Below, piece by piece: positions 9,373-19,990 of a stretch of DNA of 64,000 nucleotides. The notes under the pieces were generated by a model. It ran no database searches. It saw only the letters and a list, made by a program, of their open reading frames with translations, and was not told the origin of the DNA. A program made the translations under genes and the position numbers. Where the stretch lies: assembly GCA_018398575.1 (NCBI GenBank), contig JAGTXZ010000003.1:3038001-3102000 (forward strand), in the 5' to 3' direction. How positions within the stretch are numbered: the stretch's first letter is position 1; every line of letters starts with the position of its first letter. Origin of the DNA: Ampelomyces quisqualis (taxonomy: Eukaryota; Ascomycota; Dothideomycetes; Pleosporales; Phaeosphaeriaceae).

Positions 9373-11459
9373 TTACGCAGATGTAGGCACGGCTGGGGTG
9401 CTTTTCGGAGCCTCACCAACGTTGATTGCTACAGGGGCAACGTCGCCAATAGTCTGCTCAGCTGGGGCTGGGACGACTGTAGTGTCATCTTTCTTATCTT
9501 CCACGACGGGAGCGGCGAGGTCGTCCTTGGACTCGGAGGCCTCAGGGACAGTAGGAGGAGCTGTGTCCTTCTTGGCTTCCTTGGTGTCCTTGCTCTTGGT
9601 AGCCTTGCTCAAAGAGCGACCAAGAGTGCCGAAGATGGAGCTGCGCTTCTTCTCATCTTTCTCAGGCTTGGACTCAACTGCTGGGGCTGCAACAGTAGAG
9701 TCTGACTGCTCAGTAGCGGCCGAGGCTGGGGCATCTTCAACTTTGCTGGGCTCAGACAGAGGTGTCTTCTCGGTCGCAGCAGGCGACTTGGCGCGGTCTT
9801 TGGATCCTCTACCGAAGACGTTTCCGAATGTGAAGTGAGCCTTTTCCTTCGTAGGTGTGACCGCAGCAGGTTTGCCGTCTTCTGTCTTTCCTGCGGCTAG
9901 CTCAGAGGCGGGCTCAGATGTGGCAGGAACAGCTACGAGAGCTTCCTCGAGTGGCTTTGAGGCTTCGGGAATCGTGTCGGTGTCCTTTGCGACAGGTGCG
10001 GCGACAACATCGGCTTCCTTCTTCTCGTGGATAGGGCTCTTGACCTTCTCAAAGAAGGATCCGAAGATGCTTGCGCGCTTGGTGGGCTTGGGCTTCTCCT
10101 CTACAGGCTTCGATTCGGTTTCCTCGCTCTTCGCCTCATCAACAGGAGCAGGAACAACTGCCGCAGGAGTCGCCTCGTTCTTCAGTTCCTCACTTGCTTC
10201 GGGAGTGTCGGAAGTGATGACGGGAGCGGTGGTGGAACCTGTTCAGTGTTAGACATAATGGCAGAGAGAGGGAGAGGTAGTTCGACTGACTCTCAGCGAC
10301 AGGAGTGGCTTCCGTAGTCTCAGGCTGAGCCTTGGAAGACTCACTTTCGGTCTGCGGCTCCTCCTTCTTCTGCTCTGTCTTGTCTTCGGCCTTGTCTTTC
10401 TTTCCGAGCAGTCCACCGAAAATAGAGCCTCGCTTGCGGGACGCGGAGCGAGACTTGGATTTGTTTGCCTTCTTCTCCTCTTCGGAGCTGCTCGAAGAGG
10501 AGCCAGCACGAGGGGATGCAGCAACGGCTTCCTCACCGGTAGTGATGGCAGGAGTTTCAGTAGCCTCGGTGCTTTTCTTCGGCACGGTGGCGTTACCGGC
10601 CGTTAGCGTACTGGGCTTGCCTGAATGATGTCAGTGCCCTGGGCTACTAGGGTGGTTTTCCGACCGCGTCACGGCGCGACTTGGGAAAAGGTTCAAGTGC
10701 ACTTACCAATCTTCTCCTTCTGTTCCTTGTAAGCCTCGCTGGACTCGATGCCTTCCTTGGCATTCTTGGCAGCGCTGATTGCCTCTTCGACGGCTACATA
10801 CCAGCCATCGCGCTCAGTCACCGTCTCTGCTTCGAAAGTGTGCTTAGATCCAGAGATCTTGAAGGTCAGCACCTGGGCGCCGTCCTTGTGGAGATCCGTG
10901 GCATAGGCCTATCACGAAGTGTCAACAGCAACCCGACGAATGCGCGTGGTCATGCATACCAAGTTCAGGACACCGGCGGGGTGCTCCTTTTGGTCGGCAT
11001 TCTTGACAAAATACAACAGGCCCTTTCCGGTCTGGCTCGACCAAGCGGCAACCGAGTGGGCGACCTCGGGCTTCTCACCGCGGAGGTACTCCCTGAGATT
11101 GCTTGCTGGCACGGCCTCGTCACCGAGCCAGAAGTACTTTTTGGAGAAGCGGAAAGCACTGCGCCGTTGTTAGCTTCATGGATATCTGACGCAGAAGGCC
11201 TAGGTGCTCACTTCTTCAGGCCGGGTCCCTTGTAGCCAAGCGCACCGCTGAGAATGGGCTCGATGACCTTGGTGTCTGGTGTCTCGTCCTTCTTCTCTTC
11301 GGCTGGAGCTGGGGTCTCGCCCTCAGGCTTGCTCTCTTCCGTCGCAGGAGCACTGGTGACTGGGACGTCGATGGGCACAGGCTCGACGGGAGCCGGCACG
11401 GGCTCAGTGGGTCCCGCAGCCGGTGCCTCGACGGGCTTCTGGGCTTCCACGGCAGACAT
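9373..11459 (-). CDS. Meu6-type PH-domain protein with repetitive acidic tail
   Basis: Five exons, complement(9373..10238, 10291..10620, 10707..10908, 10960..11158, 11212..11459), give 614 residues with all phases consistent. After a Pro/Ala/Glu-rich leader, about residues 75-220 match the pleckstrin-homology domain of the fungal Meu6 family (AFRFSKKYFWLGDEAVP, GKGLLYFVKNADQKEHPAGV, HTFEAETVTERDGWYVAVEE). PH domains of this type are expected to bind lipid or protein ligands. The remaining ~390 residues are disordered, rich in Glu, Ala, Pro and Lys, and punctuated by short basic-SIFG motifs: RGSIFGGLLGKK, RASIFGSFFEKV, HFTFGNVFGRGSK and RSSIFGTLGRSL. The name comes from a fission yeast meiotic gene; a meiotic role here is not shown. 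Confidence 0.86.
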
Positions 11460-14056
11460 TTTGGTGGGATGTGGTGAGGGGCTGGGGTGAATGAGAGACG
11501 AGGGGGTGGGATGCACGGTCTCTGATTGTATCTACGAAAGGGAAGGGAGGCTCTGCGCTGGCGGATGGCAGCAAGAGGACAGCAGACTCGACCTTGGGAG
11601 AGACGGCGGAGCGGCGGTGTGTGTAGAAAGAGGAGGAGGAGGAGAGACTGGGTGCGTCGGTCAAGGGCAGGCTTTAAGCTTGAGGGTTCGTTGCTAGGAT
11701 GGTGCAGGGGCCAGGTGCGAGATTGGCCTGAGGGAGCACGGCCATTGGCTGGTGGGCCCGCTTGGCGGATGCGTATTAGCTGGTCGAAGATGCTTCCAAG
11801 TCCACAGTTGAAAGTTCGCCAGACGTTATGCAGCGCCGTGAAACAAGTCTTGTGCACGCACCTAGTTGCCGCAGCAGCAGAGGCCGGTCGCATGATGCAG
11901 TCTCTCGCTTCCCACAGTCGACTCAACAATCGGCATCGTCTGCACAAGTTACAACTCAGGGTACTCCGTACCGTCCAAGACATGTCTGCACGCAGGGCTA
12001 GACAGCTTTGGCGACCCACACCCAGCCAATGGCCGCACTCGTCGTACGCCCAACTGCTGATCCCCGTTTGGCCGGCGTGGTCGACCAAGTCAGGCGAGCG
12101 GCCCTTTTCGAAGTTTCTTCGTCGTCGCGGCTCGTGTGTCACTGTTGGTTTGCGGGAGGCTGGATGGTGCATCACCACGCATGCCCTGGGCGGCGGACCC
12201 CTGGGCCCTGGCTTGTCAGTCCACGCCAACTCACCGCCTGTCGGTGCAGAGAGCCCGCTCACGACATGTTCAGAATTGTACTTGCCATTGGTGACATGGA
12301 GCGTCTATCAATGCCCCACCCAGCCCTGCATGTTTACACAGCTCAGCGAAGCTTCCTCACGGGACTCGATGCAGTGCCGAGTCGACCACAGGCAGACGCT
12401 CCATGAGCCGCCCATGCAACACGACACTCTCGACCAGCGCGCGTGCCAGAAAGTTCAACTGCAGAATTGGGGCTCGTGGGCCGTGACCCGTGGGCGATCC
12501 ATCATCATTCATGGCCAACTCGGATCAGCCGAGTCAGACGCTAGCTAGTGCCGGCTGATTCAAGCCTCACGCGAAAAGGGGCGCCAGCGCTTCACGCTTC
12601 GTGCGCGCCATGTTGAATCGTGGAACAAGCAGAGCTGCGAAACAGCTTCACGCACCAGAATGTCTTCGCCAACTCCTTCCTCTGACCCATCGTGCGGCTT
12701 GCAAACGTGTTGCAAATAATAGTCCTTCGCAACCTCGGCACCCCTTTCATCTCCAGGCCCGCCCAGTTGATGTTCCGTCCTCCCCCACTCAGTGCCCCCA
12801 CACCAGGTTCATTCCTACCTACGATTCCATGCCTGCGAACTCGCCGTCAACGTGCACCTCGGACACTTCCTCTTTTGTCTCCCCATCGTTTGCCATGGTG
12901 TTCCACATGGACCATGGGCATGACCAGCCGAAACAACAGCTGCTATCAGCCTCTCACACGCCACCCCACAGCGTTTCTTGAGCTGCGCACCTATTTTGAC
13001 AATCATGGATCCTGGACACTACACGTGTCACGGGGTGTCGAGAGGAGACTCGTGGGGCCGGAAACTAGACTTGATGCATTCTGCTGCTCTGAATATTGCC
13101 CAGGTGCTCGGGAGGCATAAGGTTTCCACAAGCCACACTCCGCTGCACAAGCCAATTGGTTGATGTAGGCATATTCGAACATGTCACTATCGGATTGTAC
13201 CACGGCAGCGTTCACAGAGATCGGTGCGGAATACTTCCGTCCCAGCAAGTAGAGCACCATGCAGACCCTCAAGGAAGAAGTCGAATTAAGCTCAATCACA
13301 TTTGCACCTAGTACGCGCTGAAGTGACGTCATTTACACCACGTGAGAAATGCTGCGCCGCAACGTCTACTGCGATCCTCGATCAGAGTAACATTTGCCAT
13401 CCTGAAAAAAAAACCAGCAAAGATTCACACACATGCCACCACGTATAGCGCAGAACAGGGCATTGTCCGACCTACCCCAACGCAGAGGGATATCCATCAA
13501 CAACCCCCCCCCCCCTCCCCCGCTCTAGACCAAACGCCCGATTCCATGGCAATCCATCTACACCCTTGCCATCAGCGCCCCCCCACCTACTCATGTAAGT
13601 ATAGTAGACTAAACATGCCCACATGCCCACGCATACCTACATAACAAGATGGAACCAAGGCTCGATCAGCGTGACGGCATTCGGCCTGCGAGCTTGGGAC
13701 CGCGCGGAGAGCGGTGGGAAGGGCTTGCACGGGGCGAAACGACAATGACCAAGGGAGCGGGGTGTTTGCGTCAGTGGGGATGATTAGGGTCGGGGTTGGT
13801 GATTTTGTTTTTTGTGGGGGGATTGTTGTTGTTGTGATGCTGGTGGTGGAGAAGGAAATGAGCCAAGTTGGATTTTGTAGAGGTTGAGTTGCGAATCGTT
13901 CGTGTCGAGTAGTTGATTGTAGGCTGTCATGTGGCTTGTACGTGTTGGTTGGATATGGAGAACGTCAGTGAAACAATGCATGTATTGTGTGTAAAGTTTT
14001 TGGTTTTGGTCTTCTACTTCCGAATGCAATTTTCGGCAGCTTGTCGACGCCATCCA
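11460..14056. other. 2.6 kb gap; no supported gene
   Basis: The first part is the Meu6-type promoter, with an ATTGG (inverted CCAAT) at about 11743. Long overlapping frames on both strands at 11.2-12.5 kb are GC-driven: they overlap the Meu6 exon, lack domains and are mutually antisense. A C-rich run sits at 13504..13521. Sequence 13.6-14.05 kb is the 3' flank of the TilS gene. Confidence 0.5.
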
Positions 14057-16289
14057 TCAACCGTTGCCGTCTTCTCTACGCATCGTCCACTTCAGGCTTC
14101 CTTTTGGCTTCGGCCATGTATCTTGCAATACCTCCGAGTTCTCGCTTTCGTCCCCTAACATCGGTCGCGGTGTATTGCGCTCAGGTCGAGGCTCTGCAGG
14201 CACGCGTTTGAACCTGTATTCTGCGCCAACCCCAGCCTCTTCTTCGCCTGCAGCACGTTTGCCACGGAAGTTCAAGTATAAGACACCTTTATTTGCATAC
14301 TGAAGACGTTTCTCCTCTTCGATAATCTCCTGCCTATCTCGACCAGGAACGATCATGTCCTCTACTGTGTGTTGCCCAAAGTCAATTTTCTTATATCGCA
14401 CGCGCCAGTCGCATATCCCTTGTGGCGGACCGAACCCGCCCATGCTGACGTTGAGGGTGGGAAATCCAATGAGGGAATGTTTGCCTGCGTCGTCGCGGCG
14501 GAACACGGCGGGGAGAGTGAAGCGTACGTCAGAAGGCTTGATGAGGGCCAGGGCAGCGACTATGAAGCGCTCAGGAAAGTAGCCACCAGATTTTCGGTTG
14601 AGCACGCCTCCTGCTTCTTTGTTTTGTGCTGTGGGGAGGTCCTGTATGTCGCCTTTCCGGAAGGGGCGTAGTACGAGAGTGTCGTTTGTGTAGTTGCGTA
14701 ACTTGATCCAGTATCGACCATCGAAGAGTTTGTAATCCTCTTTTGATTCTGGAAATTCGGAGTCAGGTCCTCCCGGTAGTGATGGCGGTATGACTAGCTG
14801 CAAAGTGTTGGATTCGCCCAAATCTAACGATTGGCGGGTAAGAAGCCATTCCTGGGGATGAGGCGCAGAAGCGCTAAAGTCATCAGCAGGCAAAGCATTG
14901 TCCTCGAAGGGAGAGGCCTTGTCCCACCTGCGCCACCACACATGGCAAACCGTGAAATTCTTTTTGAAGTGGCCTTCCCCTGCAGCGGCAATCGCATCTC
15001 TTTCCTCAGCCGACAGAAACTCAGGATAGATATTATCTATTCTTTCGCTGATCTGGCCGAGGGCAGGCTTGGTGCGGGAAGTCACTAGCTCTGCAACTTT
15101 TCCAAGCAGGTAGGTCACATTATTTCTCGCTTCGTTCTTGTCGGCTTCAGTCTCGATTGGCCGGGCGAGAAGCCTTGAAAACGGTGGGAACCGGACGATC
15201 AGAGTTCCGTCTCGAATGTCGAGCTTCAACAGGCATTGGTCGTAGAGCGAGTCTGCATAGGCCTTGTGTGCCTCGATCCGCTTTTGCATGTGAAGCGAGA
15301 GATTTACCAGTGAGTTAATGCTCAGTGCCTCAGGCAGTTTGTGGTTCTGGTAAATGTGCCGAATCGCATTGCGCGAGGTCAAGCTTTGTATGCAGTTGGA
15401 CTTGTCTTCAACCCACTGCACGCCTCGTTCCTCACAAGTCGCAATGAGCCGCGATTTCTCCATGGCCAGCAGCGGTCTCAGGATCCGGATCCCGCCCTGT
15501 TCCACAGGAAACGGAATGTTGTGGGGCGTTCTGCTTTTCTGGCCCTGGCCACTGTGGTATACGCCATAGATACCTTCACATTCTGGAATCCACTCGGTGC
15601 TCTGCATGCCCTTGAGCCCGGTGCGGAGTCTGTTCTTTGCGAGCCTCATCATGACAGTCTCGGCCTGGTCGTCACCGTGATGTGCTACCATCAAGGAGTT
15701 TATACCGTGGTCTCTGCATGCCCTACCAAGCGCTTGGTATCGAAGTGCGCGTGCTTCCGTCTCAAATCGCTTGATGTCGAGTATGTCGACTTGTTTTGGC
15801 CAAGCCAAAGTCAGGATCGAGGCATCCATGGAATCTACCTTCACTCAGCGCTTGATACCGGATTGGTATGGCTGTGAAGCTTACACTTGTAGCGCAACTG
15901 CTCCACTACCCATTCTGCTTCTTCTGTGCTCTCCGGTCGCACTTTGTGGTCGACGATGAAGCCGTGGGCATGTGGTAGGTGGACATGAGTTTGTCTGGCC
16001 CTGGCATACAGGGAAACCAGTGCCATGGAGTCGACTCCACCGCTGACTGCGAAACCTACATAGGATCGTCAGTCATCTATTTGTCGCGGAGGTTCTGCGC
16101 CCTACCCAGTGGCCTTTTCCTGCCGTTGGTGCTCTTTCGAAACGGGAGAACATGACTGAGAGCATCTTCGAACTCCAGTTCGGTGATTGGCAAGCTCCTG
16201 TCCGAGCTATACCACCTGGATGTTACTCCATGATTAAATCGGCTGGTAGAGGACCATTTCCTCAACCTGAGGACATTGCTGCTCCACAT
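14057..16289 (-). CDS. tRNA(Ile)-lysidine synthase-like PP-loop ATPase, probably mitochondrial
   Basis: Three exons, complement(14057..15834, 15885..16055, 16106..16289), encode 710 residues. The intron at 16056..16105 splits a Gly codon just before the PP-loop ATP-binding motif AVSGGVDSMA (residues about 64-73). Further TilS hallmarks are FIVDHKVRPESTEEAEWV, ETEARALRYQALGRACRDHG and LMVAHHGDDQAETVMMRL. TilS converts C34 of a CAU-anticodon tRNA to lysidine so it reads AUA. The N-terminus (MWSSNVLRLRKWSSTSRFNH) is rich in Arg and Ser without acids, like a mitochondrial presequence. Bacterial TilS is about 430 residues; the long C-terminal extension (from about residue 400) is fungal. The gene is divergent from Hsp10. 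Confidence 0.85.
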
Positions 16290-16585
16290 GTACAGCAACG
16301 TGGCATTGGACGCACTCAAACGAGGTCAATGCGACTGCTTCAAGCCCCAAGGAAATACAGAATGAGTAATGCACGAGAGTGGCCGGTCGGAAGCCCAGCG
16401 TGTTGCAGTTCCGAGGTTTCTCGATAAGACCGCACGGACCCTGGCTTCTGGAAATTTCTCTAGAGTCGTGAACAGAACAACATCGTTCCCAGTCCCACCA
16501 CGCTTCACCTTTTCTTCTGCTCCCGCCTCGATTCTTGACCATCTCGACACTCTCTGACCACCTCGACTCCGTCATACACATCAAG
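16290..16585. promoter_or_regulatory. shared divergent promoter of TilS-like and Hsp10 genes
   Basis: Only 296 bp separate the two start codons, so both promoters lie here. It contains a perfect three-unit heat-shock element (listed separately) about 130 bp upstream of the Hsp10 ATG. Both flanking products are predicted to act in mitochondria. Confidence 0.65.
16446..16458. promoter_or_regulatory. heat-shock element (TTCnnGAAnnTTC)
   Basis: The sequence TTCTGGAAATTTC has three perfect alternating units of the HSF1 binding consensus. It lies 128 bp upstream of the Hsp10 start codon, as expected for a heat-inducible chaperonin gene. Confidence 0.7.
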
Positions 16586-17058
16586 ATGGTAAGCTTCCTC
16601 ATCGACCTCCCCGCTTCATCTACTGCTGCACCCCCAGCACCTCCGCAAGCTCCGCCTGCCCCAGAGATACAAGCTAACACGACCACAGTCTGCCATCAAG
16701 TCGATCCGCTCAATCGCCCCTCTCCTCGACCGCATCCTCGTGCAGCGCCTCAAGCCCGAGGCCAAGACGGCAACCGGCATCTTCCTCCCCGAGACCGCTG
16801 TGAAGGAGCTGAACGAGGCCAAGGTGCTGGCCGTTGGACCTGGTGCTTTTGACAAGGAGGGAAAGAGGGTCGCCCCGAGCGTACAGCCCGGTGACAAGGT
16901 CTTGATTCCCCAAGTATGAAAACATCTCAGAGGACTGCCGAGTGGGACAAGGCCAATTGCTAACAACACGACAGTTCGGCGGCAGCCCCATCAAGGTCGG
17001 CGAGGACGAGTACTCGCTCTTCCGCGACCACGAGCTCCTGGCCAAGATCAACGAGTAG
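16586..17058 (+). CDS. HSP10: mitochondrial co-chaperonin Hsp10 (GroES family)
   Basis: Three exons, 16586..16588, 16689..16913 and 16975..17058, encode 103 residues, the usual length for mitochondrial Hsp10. Exon 1 is just the ATG followed by GTAAGC; a 100 bp intron and a CACAG acceptor lead to SAIKSIRSIAPLLDRILVQR. Family motifs follow: a mobile loop around KTATGIFLPETAVKELNEA, then VLAVGPGA, PGDKVLIPQFGGSPIKV and a C-terminal LFRDHELLAKINE. Hsp10 caps Hsp60 in the matrix during protein folding. An uncleaved N-terminal targeting signal is normal for this family. The upstream heat-shock element indicates HSF1 control. Confidence 0.95.
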
Positions 17059-17464
17059 AAGTTGTAATCCAAGTCCAATTCACGATATCAAACAAGACCT
17101 CGCCATGACCTCTCCGAGCCCCACCATTACTTACACCTGTACTGTATTGTACCACCACGACCACATCAAACGTAATGATACGGCAGCATATCCGCTGGCG
17201 TTTTGGCACGTAAATCTGATGTTCAAATGATTGCATTTAAAAGCGCTTGTCATTTGTGACTACATGCCGTCACGGCTGAAATGTGAGGGGAAGGGGAGAT
17301 GATGGAAACAACAATACAAGAAATCTCTGCTCCATTCAGCTATTCTTACATCCATGTGCTAACTGGATTTGATCCACTCATACATTACTCATATTAAAGC
17401 CCTGCACCACGGAAAACAGCAAGCCATCTCTCCTCGTCTACTCGCCACGCCCAAAACTACAAGC
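17059..17464. other. convergent 3' flanks of Hsp10 and het-C
   Basis: AT-rich non-coding sequence between two converging genes. It holds both 3' UTRs; no other feature seen. Confidence 0.6.
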
Positions 17465-19990
17465 TCACCACGCTGAATTCGGACCACCACCGCCCCACTG
17501 CCTCCCACCACTCCCTGAAGGAGCATTCTGGTCATAATCATACCCACCACTCGGCGGCTGGTGCTGCTGCGGCGGAGGCTGTTCATACCCACCCGGTCCC
17601 GAGCCATAGTTCTCGTAACCCTGCTGATACGCCGTAGGAACCGTATAACTCGGTTCCATACCCTGACCACCCGAATACTGTCCCTGTCCCCAACCATACC
17701 CTCCAGCAGGCGCCGTGTTGCTGAACTCTGCTGGAGCCTGGTAGGCTTCTCCTGCGTAGGAAGACTGGTAGGGCTGAAAGGATTCCCATTGCGAAGGTTG
17801 AGGGGACGGGGGTGGCTGGTAAGGAGCGTGGGAGGACGGGGGTGCGTCCAAGTCTCCTGCTTCGCGGGTGCGGCCGCTACTACCGCCGAGGTTAAGGTTG
17901 TTGAATGCGCTGCCTAGACCGCCGGGGAGGCTGGATGTCAGAGAGCCGAGGAGACCTCCGCCAGAGGAAGAAGATGATTGTTGATGGCCGTGACTATTGC
18001 TGCTGTGGCCACCAGAACCGTGTCCCCCAAAACCCTGCATGCCTGCTGCTCCATGGGCGTGCGCACCGTGCGAGTGGTCATGCTCACCGCTGTGGTTCTT
18101 GCCTGCGCGGACGGACTCGGAGCTGAGAATGTGATTGAGGTCCTTGCCGCGGTAGCCGTGAGCCCATTTCTTCACGACTTCATACATGTTGACGTGGACC
18201 TCGCAGCGGTTGTCTCGTAGTCCTGGATGGTGGAACACTTTGATACAGTCGTTCAAAACTTGATCTACGGGGACGTCTGGGTGGTCCCAGGCATAGATGA
18301 CGCGAGGCGCAACATATTGCAGGATGGCTACGGCGACCAGGCCAGCAGGTTCGTTGAGGACGTTGGAGAAGTGGTCCTTGGAAAGCATACTATGTGTTGG
18401 GTCCGTAGAAGTGGGGATGGTCCAAACCTCGTACTGATGTTTTGCTGCTGCGTCGATGACTGCAGAAGATCCGCTCTTGAGCTGTGTGGAGGCTGTCTTA
18501 ATGATTGGCAAAATAAAGGGCGCCAGCAGCGACAGCACGAACAAAGTTACGCGCTCTGTAATTGTCTCAATTAGCTTCTCCAAGCCAGGGATCTTGGACA
18601 CGATTGCAGAGATGCTTCGAACTACGTTGTCTCTGAAGACCAAGATTGGATAGATCTTGGGAATGATGGTGGCAGGATCTGTGTCTGTGCCCGGGATGTT
18701 GGGTCCTGGAGGTCCACCAACTGATCCAGGTGGTGCATCAAATGAAGGCGGTTGTTGATATCCACCTTGACCTCCAGCTCGTGAGCCATAGTTGTCATAT
18801 CCTCCGGAGCGGGCGTTTGATGCAGCTTGAGCATCTGACGAAGCCTGTAGAGACTGAGCTTCCTTGATGAGATTACTAGTCCCGGGGACTTTGCTAAGAG
18901 CGTCGATGAGACCACTGCAGGCGGAGCTCTCGCCTCCAGGGCCTCTTTTTCCTGTGCTGTTGCTAGACACTGCATCTACAAGTGCAGTGTTGACCTCGTC
19001 AATTTCAGAGGAGGTGATGTGATCTGTGGCTTCTCCTAGTACCGAATGGAAGAAATCCACGCCACCAAACGTACCGGTTACAAGCGGATACACGTGCTTG
19101 CCGTTCAGCGTAATGCCAGCTTGCACGCCAACGTGTGGAAAGACATCGTGGTAACCAAGCTCACGCAGCACAAGCTCGGTATAGTTGGTATGAGCACCGA
19201 AATCTTCTAGACAATGCAATCCTTGGCCTAGGCAACGGAGTGCTTCTGCTAGATCTTCTTCTCTTCCACGCTGCCCGGACGGACCGTGAGTGTACAGTCG
19301 GCCAAAGTGAATGGCTCGAGCGAATGAAAACTTAACATAGCCGGCTGAAGTTGCCCAGTTGCCTCGTTCGTTGGCTATGTAGTTCTTCATTCCAGTATGT
19401 GGGTCCACAGCCAATTCAGCCTCACTCACGGGACCTCGAAGGCGTGGGTCAAACTTTCTGGCATCGACATTGTCGGCATAATCCTTGGGGTTGTCGATAT
19501 GTTCTTCAGGGCGGTAAACACCCAGGCGCTCAGCTGTAACTTCAAACTCGCCAGTGGCATAGCCAAAGGACATGAAGGACAGAACCCATACTAGGATGCG
19601 GATGGTTTCGCTCTGAACCTTTGCCAAAGTAGCGGTGTCGACAGCCTGCCTGGGTTAGCACGCCCACAGTTGGTGCGTGTGATGTCCAACTCATACTTGT
19701 GAGTAATCCCTGAGCCAGTTGCCAAAGTAGACACGCTGATCCACGTTAGCGTAAACTCGCGCCGCGCATGGTGATGTTCAGCTTACCTTGATCATGTTCG
19801 ACTTCCATTTATGACCCTTCAAGCAGGCAACCGTGGCGAGCATATCCTCTATATCTCCATGGCGCCAGTTGTGGCCTTCGATTTTGGAGATGGAAGCGAT
19901 ATTCCCCGCTCCGAAAGCTTCAGCTTGAGTTGGTAGTAGCACTAGGATCGCTATCGCGACCATCAACAAGTACCGAGATGAGACCCCCAT
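17465..19990 (-). CDS. het-C: heterokaryon incompatibility protein HET-C
   Basis: Three exons, complement(17465..19645, 19697..19735, 19787..19990), encode 807 residues; the middle exon is only 13 codons (RVYFGNWLRDYSQ). A signal peptide (residues 1-25, MGVSSRYLLMVAIAILVLLP) precedes the conserved FGAGNIASISKIEGHNWRHG start of the HET-C family. Other family blocks are WATSAGYVKFSFARAIHFGR and CLGQGLHCLEDFGAHTNYTE. A hydrophobic segment near TLFVLSLLAPFILPIIK could span the membrane. The last 200 residues are Gly/Pro/Tyr/Gln-rich, as in Neurospora HET-C. In Neurospora allelic differences trigger incompatibility together with pin-c; no HET-domain gene is visible nearby here. Confidence 0.93.

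Noticed and set aside
11216..12548. Long overlapping frames on both strands (348 and 340 codons)
   Set aside because: They overlap the first Meu6-type exon out of frame or lie opposite each other, are Arg/Pro/Ser-rich without domains, and sit in GC-rich DNA where stops are rare.
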